Of a stretch of DNA of 62,491 nucleotides, positions 17,769 to 26,575 are shown piece by piece (the first letter of the stretch is position 1; each line of letters opens with the position of its first letter). The notes below the pieces were generated by a model. The model was not told the origin of the DNA. It saw nothing but the letters and a program-made list of their open reading frames with translations, and ran no database searches. The translations under genes were made by a program, and so were the position numbers. This DNA is from Candidatus Poseidoniales archaeon (GTDB lineage: Archaea > Thermoplasmatota > Poseidoniia > Poseidoniales > Thalassarchaeaceae). The stretch is taken from NCBI GenBank assembly GCA_012964335.1, contig DTUF01000004.1, forward strand, positions 1 through 62,491, written 5' to 3'.

Positions 17769-18478
17769 TAATTCACCCCGATGATAGTCCCACGGAAGGT
17801 TTCTCCGGCTATGCACTTTGCTAGTCGTTCTAACTCCCTGCCATTAAGTAATGCTAGTTCTATACTATTGTCTATAGCAATTTGTACACCTATCGGGTCA
17901 ATTACTACATTAGGGCCAGCACCACGATGTTCTGGCGGGCCTACAATTGATTGTAATTCAGCTAATGTCAGTTCCTCAAATGCGATAGCATCTGGATTTG
18001 TTTGAGGGGCTTTATCATACACAAAATCAACATTGGTTACTATTGTACATCGTTCGGCGCCGCTATCAACTGCGAGATTGATTGAAACAGCATCTGTTGT
18101 GTGACCCGGTATTGTCCCGCCCATTACTACCACGTCATGGTTTTGAAGAGATTCTGTAGCGCTAGCAGTTGTTTCTGGTACATTTTCTGAAACATCTACA
18201 CCTACTGATTTCAACGCTGCAGCGAATGTTGCTGCATTGAGCCGAGTTGCGGCAATACCAACCAAGTCAAGGTCAAATGTGTCAGTTACTCCTGACTTGC
18301 GTGCCGCGGCAATATTTTCGCGAGCTAAATGGCCCCCACCAACGACAATACCAATTTTGGTTCCTTTGGATGCAGTTTGAGAAATTATTGTGCTAGCAGA
18401 ATCAATCCACTCCTGGTTAATTTCACCATTGTCATACATCAGACTGCCACCGAGAGCAACAATGACAACCTGACTCAT
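17768..18478 (-). CDS. pyrH: Uridylate kinase, archaeal type
   Basis: UMP kinase phosphorylates UMP to UDP in pyrimidine nucleotide synthesis. The 236-residue protein belongs to the amino-acid-kinase fold: VVIVALGGSLM at the N-terminus, IGIVVGGGHLARENI for phosphate binding, and TTDAVSINLAVDSGAERCTIVTNVDFVYD split across the nucleotide site. The ATG at 18478 is preceded by a GTG one codon earlier. It acts downstream of the carbamoyl-phosphate synthase also encoded in this window. The next gene overlaps its stop. The identification is confident. Confidence 0.92.
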   Translation of the reverse strand: MSQVVIVALGGSLMYDNGEINQEWIDSASTIISQTASKGTKIGIVVGGGHLARENIAAARKSGVTDTFDLDLVGIAATRLNAATFAAALKSVGVDVSENVPETTASATESLQNHDVVVMGGTIPGHTTDAVSINLAVDSGAERCTIVTNVDFVYDKAPQTNPDAIAFEELTLAELQSIVGPPEHRGAGPNVVIDPIGVQIAIDNSIELALLNGRELERLAKCIAGETFRGTIIGVN

Positions 18479-18604
18479 CACGCTAGCGGTAGTGCCGCCA
18501 ATTGATAAGCCCGCCCGCTATATTTTAGAAATAAAACCCTTTGAAGATGGGAAAAGTGGTAACGGACAGCATGAAGGATTGATAACCCGCTGGCAATCGC
18601 CTAG

Positions 18605-18619
18605 AACCACAAGGTGGTT
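18605..18619 (+). promoter_or_regulatory. Hairpin enclosing the aRF1 ribosome-binding site
   Basis: AACCAC-AAG-GTGGTT is a perfect 6-base stem with a 3-base loop ending four bases before the aRF1 ATG. The AAGGTGG Shine-Dalgarno-like sequence forms its loop and 3' arm, so pairing would hide it. Confidence 0.4.
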
Positions 18620-18622
18620 CTG

Positions 18623-19876
18623 ATGGCAGACGATTCCGAGAAACAAGCAGCCAAACTTCGGCTAAAGCGAGTTCTTGAAGATTTGATGGAACTCAGGGGG
18701 ATGGGAACTGAGCTTGTGACTGTCATCATTCCACCGGAGCGTCAAGTCGCTGATGTTCGTCATCAACTAGCAAATGAATCAGGTCAAGCACGTAACATCA
18801 AATCAAATTTAACGAGGAAGCACGTCATTGATGCGATTGAATCAGCATCTGCGGCATTAGCAAATCGCCGCAACGCTGGTGAAAAAGGAATTGCAGTATT
18901 TACCGGGCATGTCATCGTCGGCAACAACAAATCTCGCATGACAACAATAGTTATTGACGACCCGCCAGAACCATTCACCTCTTTCAGATATCGTTGTGAT
19001 AGCACTTTTGAGACATCTCAACTTGAAGAGATGCTCATCAATCGTACTGCTTATGGATTGTTAGTAATTGACCGTGGAGAAGGTGCATACGGCATAGCAA
19101 CTGGAAGTACTGTGTATGTCAAGAAACACATCACTAGTCTTGTGCCAAGTAAGCATAGGCAGGGTGGTCAGTCCCAGCAACGGTTCGAGAGACTGATTGA
19201 AGAGGCCGCTGACAAGTTTTTCAAGAAGGTCACTGAACGTGCTTGTGAATATTGGTTACCCATGCTCCCAGACCTCAAAGGTGTGATTGTTGGTGGGCCA
19301 GGTGCAACCAAGGATTTTGTAATTAACAATGGATATCTCCACCACGAAATTCAAAAAATTGTTAAGAAACCATTGTTTGATGTAGGTTATTCCAATGAAA
19401 GCGGTCTTCGTGAATTAGTTCAGAATGCTGGAGATTTAATGGACCAAATCGCTTTGGAAGAAGAGAGAACATTGGTAGATAATTTTCTCAAAGAGATTAT
19501 GCAGGCACATCCCAAAGCAACATACGGTGAGATGATGCTACGTTCTGCTCTTGACCAAGGAGCTGTTGATACACTATTGCTTTCTGAAGCTTTGAGAAAG
19601 AAAACCGTGTTTTTCAACTGCCGTCAGTGCAAACACGAATGGTCAATGACTGTTGAGAAAACTCCTGATATTCCAGATTGCCCTGATTGTCAGGCAAATG
19701 CAGATCAAGTGAGGGAAGATTCTAGTAAGGAAATTGATATGTTAGACGAATTTACTGAACTCGCAGGGCAATCAGCGGCTAGTGTGAAGTTGATTTCAAC
19801 TGATTCAGAAGAGGGTATGACCTTGATGACAGCGTTTGGAGGAATGGCGGCGATTTTACGCTGGTCATGGAGTTGA
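18623..19876 (+). CDS. prf1: Peptide chain release factor aRF1
   Basis: The factor recognises all three stop codons and triggers release of the finished chain. The 417-residue protein has domain 1 with NIKS (58-61) and the YRCDSTF segment (a YxCxxxF motif, about 123-129) for stop-codon reading, domain 2 with the catalytic GGQ (181-183), and domain 3 ending in FGGMAAILRW. A zinc-ribbon insert with CRQC and CPDC lies near residues 333-355, as in other archaeal proteins. The ATG at 18623 has AAGGTGG five bases upstream; a GTG three codons earlier is less likely. argS begins four bases after its stop. Confidence 0.95.
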   Translation: MADDSEKQAAKLRLKRVLEDLMELRGMGTELVTVIIPPERQVADVRHQLANESGQARNIKSNLTRKHVIDAIESASAALANRRNAGEKGIAVFTGHVIVGNNKSRMTTIVIDDPPEPFTSFRYRCDSTFETSQLEEMLINRTAYGLLVIDRGEGAYGIATGSTVYVKKHITSLVPSKHRQGGQSQQRFERLIEEAADKFFKKVTERACEYWLPMLPDLKGVIVGGPGATKDFVINNGYLHHEIQKIVKKPLFDVGYSNESGLRELVQNAGDLMDQIALEEERTLVDNFLKEIMQAHPKATYGEMMLRSALDQGAVDTLLLSEALRKKTVFFNCRQCKHEWSMTVEKTPDIPDCPDCQANADQVREDSSKEIDMLDEFTELAGQSAASVKLISTDSEEGMTLMTAFGGMAAILRWSWS

Positions 19877-19880
19877 TGAG

Positions 19881-21674
19881 ATGCGTCAGTTGAGTGAAGT
19901 AATTCGCGGCACAGTTTGGGATGCCCTAACTGAAATGGGTGATGAAAACCCAGATGACACCTTAGCCCATCTTACAACACCTCGCCACGCAAACCAAGGT
20001 GACCTTGCATTGCCTTGTTTTGCTTTAGCAAAAGTGATGCGAAAATCCCCTCAAGATATTGCTGCAGATTTAGCGCAAAGAGTTGCCACTGTTTTGACAG
20101 CAATTGACGGATGCAGTGAAGTTGGCAGTGATGGTGGATTTTGCAATTTTTATGTTGAGGTTGAATGGTTAGCAAACCAAATAATGGCTGATATTTTCAA
20201 TAACCCTGAATCAGTTGGACATTTCCGCCCTTCTTCATCTCTACTGATTGAGCATACATCTGCAAACCCCAATGGGCCTTTTCACGTTGGTCGTTCAAGA
20301 AACGCAATACTCGGAGATACTTTCGTGAGGATGCACCGCCTTGCCGGTGATGATGTCAGAGCAGAATACTATGTTGATGACATGGGTAAACAAGTTGGGA
20401 TTTTGGCTTGGGCGCTTGAGAATTTAGATGACGACAGAGTGAGCGAGATTTTGTCCGCAGAAGATATGGATGAAGCACCAAGTCACCCGCACAAAGAGGA
20501 CCACAAAAGAGTTCGATACTATCAAGCAGCAAATCTGCTGAAAGAAGTAGATCCAGATGTAGAATCTGGTGTCACAAAGTTAGTGCAAGCATCAGAAGAA
20601 GCTGATGCAGAGGTTCTTGCAATTTTTGGTTCGGCTTATCAGCCAGTCCTTGATGGGATGTTAGAAACCTTAGAAAGACTTGGCATTGTGTTTGATTCCT
20701 TCACAAAAGAATCGAGATTCATTGTTGATGGCTCGGTAGAGATTATCATGGATAAACTTGGGAAGAGCGAGTTGCATGGTACAGCAGAAAATGGTGCACA
20801 TTTCCTAGAACTAGAAAGCCGAGGAGTACAAGGCAAATCAACAAAATTCTTCTATCAAAGGGGCGATGGTTCATCTCTGTACGCAACTAGAGATATCGCT
20901 TATCATCAGTGGAAGTGGGGTGATGCGGAGCGTCTTGTGAATATTCTTGGTGAAGACCACCGTTTGCAATCCCAACAGGTTGGAATTGCTCTTGATGAGT
21001 TGGATATTCGCAATCCCGAAGTTATTTTCTATGCGTTTACAAAATTACCCGATGGTAAAATGAGTACTCGACGGGGGAATGTTGTCTACATGGACAATCT
21101 ATTGGACGAAGCCTGTTCTAGGGCAACAGCGATTGTTGAAGAAATGAGAGACGATCTCAGCGCAGGAGAATTAGCCGCAATTGGCGAGGCTGTCGGACTC
21201 TCTGCTGTGCGTTACAATATCATCCGAGTTTCACCAGAAAAAGGGATAAATTTCCGTTGGGAAGATGCTCTCAGTTTTGATTCGGATTCTGCTCCATTCA
21301 TTATGTACAGTCATGCTAGGGCTTGTTCAATAAGTGGTAAACTAACTGCTCAAGGCCATGATGTTGAATCTCTTGTTGCAAACGCAGTGGCAAATGGCAA
21401 CTGGTCTAATCTCTCTGATTCAGCCTCTGGATTGATGAAGAGAATTGCAACATTCAGTGAGGCGCTAGATGGGTCAATCAAAAGTCAGCGCCCAAATCTA
21501 TTCTGTTCCTATCTACTATCTCTAGCAACAGAATACAATCGATTTTACCGCGATAATCATGTGCTGGTAGAAGGTGAGGTCAATAGTCAGAATTTGGCAT
21601 TGTCAGAAGCCGCTAGAATCTTGCTTTCAGCAGGATGTTCTGGGCTAGGAATAGTTGCCATAGAATCAATGTGA
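19881..21674 (+). CDS. argS: Arginyl-tRNA synthetase
   Basis: This class I synthetase charges tRNA-Arg. The 597-residue product from the ATG at 19881 has an N-terminal additional domain, the HIGH motif as FHVGRS (His135), an intact KMSKS-type loop KMSTR (393-397), which many ArgRS lack, and a C-terminal DALR anticodon-binding domain. The frame is open upstream into aRF1, but the ATG four bases after the aRF1 stop gives the expected N-terminus and indicates a two-gene translation operon. The identification is secure. Confidence 0.95.
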   Translation: MRQLSEVIRGTVWDALTEMGDENPDDTLAHLTTPRHANQGDLALPCFALAKVMRKSPQDIAADLAQRVATVLTAIDGCSEVGSDGGFCNFYVEVEWLANQIMADIFNNPESVGHFRPSSSLLIEHTSANPNGPFHVGRSRNAILGDTFVRMHRLAGDDVRAEYYVDDMGKQVGILAWALENLDDDRVSEILSAEDMDEAPSHPHKEDHKRVRYYQAANLLKEVDPDVESGVTKLVQASEEADAEVLAIFGSAYQPVLDGMLETLERLGIVFDSFTKESRFIVDGSVEIIMDKLGKSELHGTAENGAHFLELESRGVQGKSTKFFYQRGDGSSLYATRDIAYHQWKWGDAERLVNILGEDHRLQSQQVGIALDELDIRNPEVIFYAFTKLPDGKMSTRRGNVVYMDNLLDEACSRATAIVEEMRDDLSAGELAAIGEAVGLSAVRYNIIRVSPEKGINFRWEDALSFDSDSAPFIMYSHARACSISGKLTAQGHDVESLVANAVANGNWSNLSDSASGLMKRIATFSEALDGSIKSQRPNLFCSYLLSLATEYNRFYRDNHVLVEGEVNSQNLALSEAARILLSAGCSGLGIVAIESM

Positions 21675-21675
21675 T

Positions 21676-22194
21676 TCAAAGGTCTTCCATTAGTTCGCTA
21701 CTCATTGTTGAATGACGCTTTCGTCCTGAAGCAGTCACGGCTCCCCGCATTTCAACTAAGCCGCGAATACCAAGATTGTAACTCTCAACACGTTTTGTCC
21801 ACTGAGCCGCAGGCCAGCCACAATCCCATCTGCCTTCTTCAACATTATTTTCATCAACCCAAGCCGAACATTCTGGCCGGTGACAACGTCCATTTTTCCC
21901 ATCTCGCGTTCCTTTGTAATTCGCTTCACCCAATTCTTCCCAAAAGGCTGAACGTTCACAAATTGGGCATGGACGTCGCCGCATTCTTCCTAACTCAGTA
22001 TTAGGTTCTTCACCAACATAGTCAATCTCCCAAACCTCAACATAAGCCTCAACAAACTCAGTATTTTCAGCGCGGGCAAAGAAGGCTCGCAGGACATCCC
22101 AGGCATCACTTTCTTTGGAAGTCACTCCTAGCGGGGTGGGAACCTCATCAACATTGACTACGCTCGGCATGAACACCTGTTTCAGGTCACTCAT
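21676..22194 (-). CDS. Hypothetical protein with a zinc-binding cysteine cluster
   Basis: The 172-residue protein (ATG at 22194; a GTG just before is possible) contains CPIC (76-79), then Cys104 and Cys109 (RCHRPEC) and Cys125, enough ligands for one zinc site. The rest is rich in Glu and Trp, with WDVLRAFFARAENTEFVEAYVEVWEIDYV in two short runs. There is no signal peptide or membrane segment. It converges with argS and precedes a run of redox and protease genes on the same strand. I do not recognise the family. Confidence 0.65.
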   Translation of the reverse strand: MSDLKQVFMPSVVNVDEVPTPLGVTSKESDAWDVLRAFFARAENTEFVEAYVEVWEIDYVGEEPNTELGRMRRRPCPICERSAFWEELGEANYKGTRDGKNGRCHRPECSAWVDENNVEEGRWDCGWPAAQWTKRVESYNLGIRGLVEMRGAVTASGRKRHSTMSSELMEDL

Positions 22195-22247
22195 CACACA
22201 TCGGTGCGAGCCCTACCCCATGAAGGTGGCGTCAAATTTGTTGCTAA

Positions 22248-22553
22248 TCACTTGAACCATTCAAGAACCGCACCAACTCGAGCACCCATTACCGAGTCAA
22301 GCCATTCGCCACGTGAAAAAAGGATAGAGAAGGGTAACACACTAGCTTCGGCAGCAATTTGAGGAAAAGAGGTTTTGAATCCAACAGTTCCTGGGCTATC
22401 AAGTACTATCTTTGCTACAGGAAAATCATTTGTTGCTAATGTTTTAACAAATGGGTCACAGTTTTCACAACTGTTCCGCGTGAGAATGAGAACCGCATCT
22501 CGTTGAGCGATGAATTCTGGCCAAGTGTCATCAGTCAGGATTTCTGCTGCCAT
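22248..22553 (-). CDS. Thioredoxin-like protein with CxxC
   Basis: From the ATG at 22553 the product is 101 residues; a GTG at 22592 would add 13 residues and overlap the protease gene by 8 bases. The motif RNSCENCDPF (Cys29, Cys32) and the surrounding VLILT strand and FPVAKIVLD segment fit a thioredoxin fold. A cis-proline-like SVLPFSILF segment follows. No signal peptide is visible, so it should act in the cytoplasm as a disulfide reductase or a relative. It directly follows the secreted protease gene, which hints at a role in the same unit, but no substrate is known. Confidence 0.75.
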   Translation of the reverse strand: MAAEILTDDTWPEFIAQRDAVLILTRNSCENCDPFVKTLATNDFPVAKIVLDSPGTVGFKTSFPQIAAEASVLPFSILFSRGEWLDSVMGARVGAVLEWFK

Positions 22554-22584
22554 TGCTCTTTCGAGTTTCCTCAGCCCTTTATCA

Positions 22585-23754
22585 CTATTCACAACCAGTT
22601 AGTGCGCTGCCAGTGATTGAGCAAATCCAATCTGCGTGGCTTGAAACTCTTGTATTTAGAGCGAGGTCTCCGTAGTATCCGTCAGTAGAGCCATGGCTAG
22701 TCAATCCAATGACAGTCCACTCACCATTTATTTTCAGATATGTTGGACCTCCTGAATCCCCTGGCACAGATGTGCCTTCAAGGTCTAGTGCAATTGAACT
22801 ACTGTTCCCAACACCAACATATGAAAATAATCCACCTGAATTTTCACCTTGGGCAAGTGAGTTGTCATCACCTTCTGGGCTGTCGAAGTCATATACGACC
22901 CAACCTCCTTGCCATACATCATCACCAGAGTATTTTTTTGGGGGGTCAATGTCATCAGAGAGTCTATCAAGTGTATTTTTCCATGCTCTGCGTTGAGAAT
23001 AGTAATCTCCAGAGCCATCATCAATTATGCTCCCATAATCACCAAATCCTGAACTGTAAATCAAAGAATCGAGAAAATCATCATCTAATTCTGTAGAGTT
23101 TGCCCAAGGTGCTGGAGTTACCCCTTGAATAGATGAAGTCAATTCAATTAGTGCAATATCAACCCCATACTCTAATCCATCGTTTGAATTATCAACACGC
23201 CAGCCAGGATGAATATGGATTGCCTTGACATCGTAAGTTGCATCAGGATTTTCATAATCCGAACCAACAGATACGACCCATGCACCGGGCTGCTCTTCCC
23301 CATACTCTTCGTCGAGTACCACGTGGCCAGCAGTTAATACCCAACGGTCACCAATGATGACACCACTGCCAAAGTCACTGATAGCAACGGTTGATGAGAA
23401 GTCAGGATATCCTTCACTGACTAAGTATGGTTCTCTGTTTGCACCTAAATCTTCGTAGGTTGAGTGCGAAACATCTAATCTATGTCCAAATTCTGGAGGT
23501 GGTAAAAGTGCCCAAATAATGGCCCCGAGTAATAGAAGGATTACAATTAGGACGGCAAATATCCCGCCACCTAATAAGAGCCAAAATTTGTTGCTTTTTC
23601 GATGTGTTTGAACATACACTATGTTCTGTTGTGCGTAAGCTGGATGCAGAGGTATTGTCGGTGGCAGCTGTTGCTGATGCTGTGGCAAGTTCTGTTGAAC
23701 AGGAATCCACTTTGTTCCATCCCAAATATAATTCCCATCTTGGCTTAGAACCAT
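22585..23754 (-). CDS. Membrane-anchored trypsin-like (S1) serine protease
   Basis: The 389-residue protein opens with a YIWDGTKWIPV motif (about 9-19, like the short DUF2510/WW-like segment), then a Pro/Gln-rich linker and one membrane helix (about 57-83). The outer domain is a chymotrypsin-fold protease with the full triad: His144 in LTAGHVV, Asp199 in DIALIEL, and Ser334 in GDSGGP. It probably cleaves proteins or peptides outside the cell, consistent with a protein-degrading lifestyle. It sits three bases from the parvulin gene. Specificity cannot be read from the sequence. Confidence 0.9.
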   Translation of the reverse strand: MVLSQDGNYIWDGTKWIPVQQNLPQHQQQLPPTIPLHPAYAQQNIVYVQTHRKSNKFWLLLGGGIFAVLIVILLLLGAIIWALLPPPEFGHRLDVSHSTYEDLGANREPYLVSEGYPDFSSTVAISDFGSGVIIGDRWVLTAGHVVLDEEYGEEQPGAWVVSVGSDYENPDATYDVKAIHIHPGWRVDNSNDGLEYGVDIALIELTSSIQGVTPAPWANSTELDDDFLDSLIYSSGFGDYGSIIDDGSGDYYSQRRAWKNTLDRLSDDIDPPKKYSGDDVWQGGWVVYDFDSPEGDDNSLAQGENSGGLFSYVGVGNSSSIALDLEGTSVPGDSGGPTYLKINGEWTVIGLTSHGSTDGYYGDLALNTRVSSHADWICSITGSALTGCE

Positions 23755-23757
23755 GTG

Positions 23758-24057
23758 TCATTCATCTCGCTCATGGACCCAAATAATGTGGTAGCCAAAT
23801 CCGGTTTTAATGAAGCCATCAATCGCCTTCAGGTCTTGTTCCCAGACCTTTTTTGAGAAATCGGGAACCATCTGTTTGTAGTGGAACCACCCCAAGTCTC
23901 CCCCCTTTGAGCCGGAAGGGCAGGATGAATGTTTACGAGCCATTTTTTGGAATTCTTTTTGAGGTTTTCTAGCAGCAGTAATCTTCTCAACGATTTGAAT
24001 TGCTTGGGATTTGCTAGCAATCAAAATGTGACTTGCATGTGCTCTCTTTATTGCCAT
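23758..24057 (-). CDS. Parvulin-type peptidyl-prolyl isomerase
   Basis: The 99-residue protein is a single parvulin domain: AHASHILIAS at the start, FQKMARKHSSCPSGSKGGDLGWF in two adjoining motifs, and GFGYHIIWVHE at the end, with the His residues of the catalytic site present. It speeds cis-trans isomerisation of prolyl bonds. It has no signal peptide, so it is cytoplasmic, although both neighbours encode membrane-anchored peptidases. It may assist folding of proteins before export (inference). Confidence 0.92.
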   Translation of the reverse strand: MAIKRAHASHILIASKSQAIQIVEKITAARKPQKEFQKMARKHSSCPSGSKGGDLGWFHYKQMVPDFSKKVWEQDLKAIDGFIKTGFGYHIIWVHERDE

Positions 24058-24075
24058 CTAATCAGAACTCCATTC

Positions 24076-25875
24076 TCATACTTCTCCCCACGCAAGGTAT
24101 CTTGCATAGGTGCCATAGACGATTGAACTAATCGCTAAACTTTCCTCGTTGAAGCGAGTCATATCATCTGCATATGTGTGATATTCATATGAACCTGAGC
24201 CATAGCAGACTAGAGCATGGCCGGGCTTGTCATTATCGTCCAGCATAGTATCATACACAAACGGACCGTGATCTGAATTATATGGCATTCCAGTTGGTGT
24301 ATTTTTCTCGCCATCTAAGGTTCTGATGTTGATGGTGTAATTTGAAGTCAATTCTGGACGTTGGGATTCTAGCAATGAAACTATGTCCGTAACTTGGTCA
24401 ACATCGCTTTGATAGTTGCCGAAGAGAGTCAGACTATTGCCTCTTACAGGGTCAATATCAACATGATTCATATCTAAATTAATGTAGATAATAAGGTTGT
24501 CAGCCAAGGTTTTTTGATATTTCTCAACCCATGCTTTTGAGCCATGTAACCCTTCCTCTTCACCGCCCCATGTGCAGAACTTGATGGTGTGTTTTGGTGT
24601 ACCTAAATCACCAAACATGATTCCAAACTGCCTTGCCAACTCTAGAACTGAAGCTGTTCCTGATGTGTCATCAATAGCACCGGGTCCATTGTATACTGTA
24701 TCGTGGTGAGCGCCGAAGATAATCAGTTTGTCATCATCCCCTTGAATAATTCCGCATGGTACTCTTACTGGCCTCGTGCCTTGGTTGTCAACATCAACCT
24801 CAATGCCAATTTTCACATCGTTTGTTTCTCTTTGCTCAAACAAATCACTGAGTTCCTCCCCCATCTTTTTTGACAGTTGAACGAATGGAATTGTTTCTGG
24901 AAGGTTTCCTCCTGTTTGGTCCATCAATCCTTCAATGTCAACTGTTTTGAAAATCGGAACACAATCGTCAGCGACAACTTTACCGCAGTTATTTACTACA
25001 TTTACTAGGAAAAGTGCTGCTAAGTCGCTCTGGATTGCTTTTGCATAAATATCTGTATTACTGCCAACTCCAGCGGAGCCCCATACCATCCCAACTTCTC
25101 CTGTAGCTTGAGACCACAGTGTGTCATCACTTCCATTTGATAAATTGATAATGTTAAGGTTGTCACCAAATTGGTAGTTGCCAGTACCACTGTACCCTTG
25201 AATGACGTAATCTGTTCGGTGCTGGAATTCTTTTTGCTGAGCATTGAAGTCTTCAATACCACATGGGAAAGCTGCTTGTCCCCAAGGGTATGTTCCTGGG
25301 ATGCAATAAAAAATACTGGGCGGCGATTGGATTTCAAACATCGGTACATCAAAAACCTCAAGGGTGGCTGACATTCCATATTCTGTGAAATTTTGTTTGT
25401 TTGATTCTGCTGCAGCTAGTTCTTCTTGGCTACCAGACATTCTGCCATCCCATTGTGGGTGACCTAGGCTAACTAGGTGGCTCGCCCTATCCCGTGCTTG
25501 AGCAGGATCGAAATCAATTAGCGTATATTCAGGTTCATCTTCTAGCCAAGACATTAGTGCAGGAATGCCAATAATACCACCCCCTGCAACGCTAAGAAGT
25601 AACAGTGTTACAACTAAAATTCCAAACATCGGGATTTGAGTCCCAAATACTTCTCTGCTCGCCTTCATGCGGCTTGCGAGGGAAGAATTTTCTGAGATTT
25701 CAGCAACTAATACAGCGTCATGAACTTCTTGTTCTAACACAGAAGATTCAGTTTGTTCATATTTCTCTAGGCGGGCAAGTTTCTCTCCCTTGTTTCCACT
25801 ACTTGGGATATTAATACGTTTTAATTCAGCAGTCAATTCTGCTGAAGTCATATCCTGATATCCCATGCTACTCAT
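24076..25875 (-). CDS. SAP-domain, membrane-anchored M28 family peptidase
   Basis: The 599-residue protein has an N-terminal SAP-like motif (about 9-42, MTSAELTAELKRINIPSSG), a membrane helix (about 82-106) and a large outer region. The outer region includes a PA-like insert (about 215-330) and an M28 zinc metallopeptidase domain with HHD (390-392), a DD pair (402-403), GGEEEG (about 437-442), an NLD and a late HTYADD His. These are the two-zinc ligands of aminopeptidases. It likely trims peptides outside the cell. The SAP motif would face the cytoplasm, an odd pairing. The start is the ATG at 25875, after a GTG. Confidence 0.87.
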   Translation of the reverse strand: MSSMGYQDMTSAELTAELKRINIPSSGNKGEKLARLEKYEQTESSVLEQEVHDAVLVAEISENSSLASRMKASREVFGTQIPMFGILVVTLLLLSVAGGGIIGIPALMSWLEDEPEYTLIDFDPAQARDRASHLVSLGHPQWDGRMSGSQEELAAAESNKQNFTEYGMSATLEVFDVPMFEIQSPPSIFYCIPGTYPWGQAAFPCGIEDFNAQQKEFQHRTDYVIQGYSGTGNYQFGDNLNIINLSNGSDDTLWSQATGEVGMVWGSAGVGSNTDIYAKAIQSDLAALFLVNVVNNCGKVVADDCVPIFKTVDIEGLMDQTGGNLPETIPFVQLSKKMGEELSDLFEQRETNDVKIGIEVDVDNQGTRPVRVPCGIIQGDDDKLIIFGAHHDTVYNGPGAIDDTSGTASVLELARQFGIMFGDLGTPKHTIKFCTWGGEEEGLHGSKAWVEKYQKTLADNLIIYINLDMNHVDIDPVRGNSLTLFGNYQSDVDQVTDIVSLLESQRPELTSNYTINIRTLDGEKNTPTGMPYNSDHGPFVYDTMLDDNDKPGHALVCYGSGSYEYHTYADDMTRFNEESLAISSIVYGTYARYLAWGEV

Positions 25876-25930
25876 CACTCCGTGGTACTAGGTCCTTCAT
25901 CAACCCAACCCCAAAAGGTGTGTTTTATTT

Positions 25931-26554
25931 TTACTGTTCAAATTCAGTCAAAGTAGTTGAGTCAGTATCTGCTGACTCAGCCAAAGTAACCTCTCCACCG
26001 GTCCATCTTTGTGACAATTGATGTTCAACATCTAACTGGTCAAGGATACGCGCAATTACGAAATCAACTAAGTCATCAATTGATTGTGGATTGTTGTAGT
26101 ATCCTGGGTTGGCTGGAAGAACTACTACACCATAGCCAGAAAGTTTTGCCATGTTTTCAAGTTGTACAGTTGCGTATGGTGTTTCGCGTGGCACAACGAT
26201 GAGTTTCCTTCTTTCCTTCAAGGCGACCATTCCTGAGCGAGTAATTAGGTTGTCACTAATTCCTGCTGCTAATTTCGAAATCGTTGTCCCTGATGCAGGG
26301 CAGATGATGTAAGCGTCAAATTTTGCTGAGCCTGAGGCTGATTTCGCCGCTAAATTATCGTTGTTTTCTAGCACAGCACTATATTGTGAAGCAAGTTGTT
26401 GAGGGGTGATTCCACATTCAAGGTCGAGATTGATTGCACCTTCACGGCTAATGATGAGATTGATGTTCCAGCCAGATTGAGTCAATATCTCAAGTAGGCG
26501 GGCACCGTAGCGAGCGCCGCTTGCGCCGCTGATGGCTAATACTGCTGATGGCAT
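25931..26554 (-). CDS. ubiX: Flavin prenyltransferase UbiX
   Basis: UbiX attaches a dimethylallyl group to FMN to make prenylated FMN, the cofactor of UbiD decarboxylases. The 207-residue product has the FMN-binding GASGARYGARLLE near the N-terminus, an ICPASGTTISKLAAGISDNL segment, and RETPYATVQLENM followed by PANPGYY, all typical. About 20 extra residues form the C-terminus. No UbiD gene lies in the window, so the partner decarboxylase is elsewhere. The aminotransferase gene ends 21 bases from... its own start side, so the two are probably one unit. Confidence 0.92.
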   Translation of the reverse strand: MPSAVLAISGASGARYGARLLEILTQSGWNINLIISREGAINLDLECGITPQQLASQYSAVLENNDNLAAKSASGSAKFDAYIICPASGTTISKLAAGISDNLITRSGMVALKERRKLIVVPRETPYATVQLENMAKLSGYGVVVLPANPGYYNNPQSIDDLVDFVIARILDQLDVEHQLSQRWTGGEVTLAESADTDSTTLTEFEQ

Positions 26555-26575
26555 CGTTTCTCCCTGTCCCTTATC

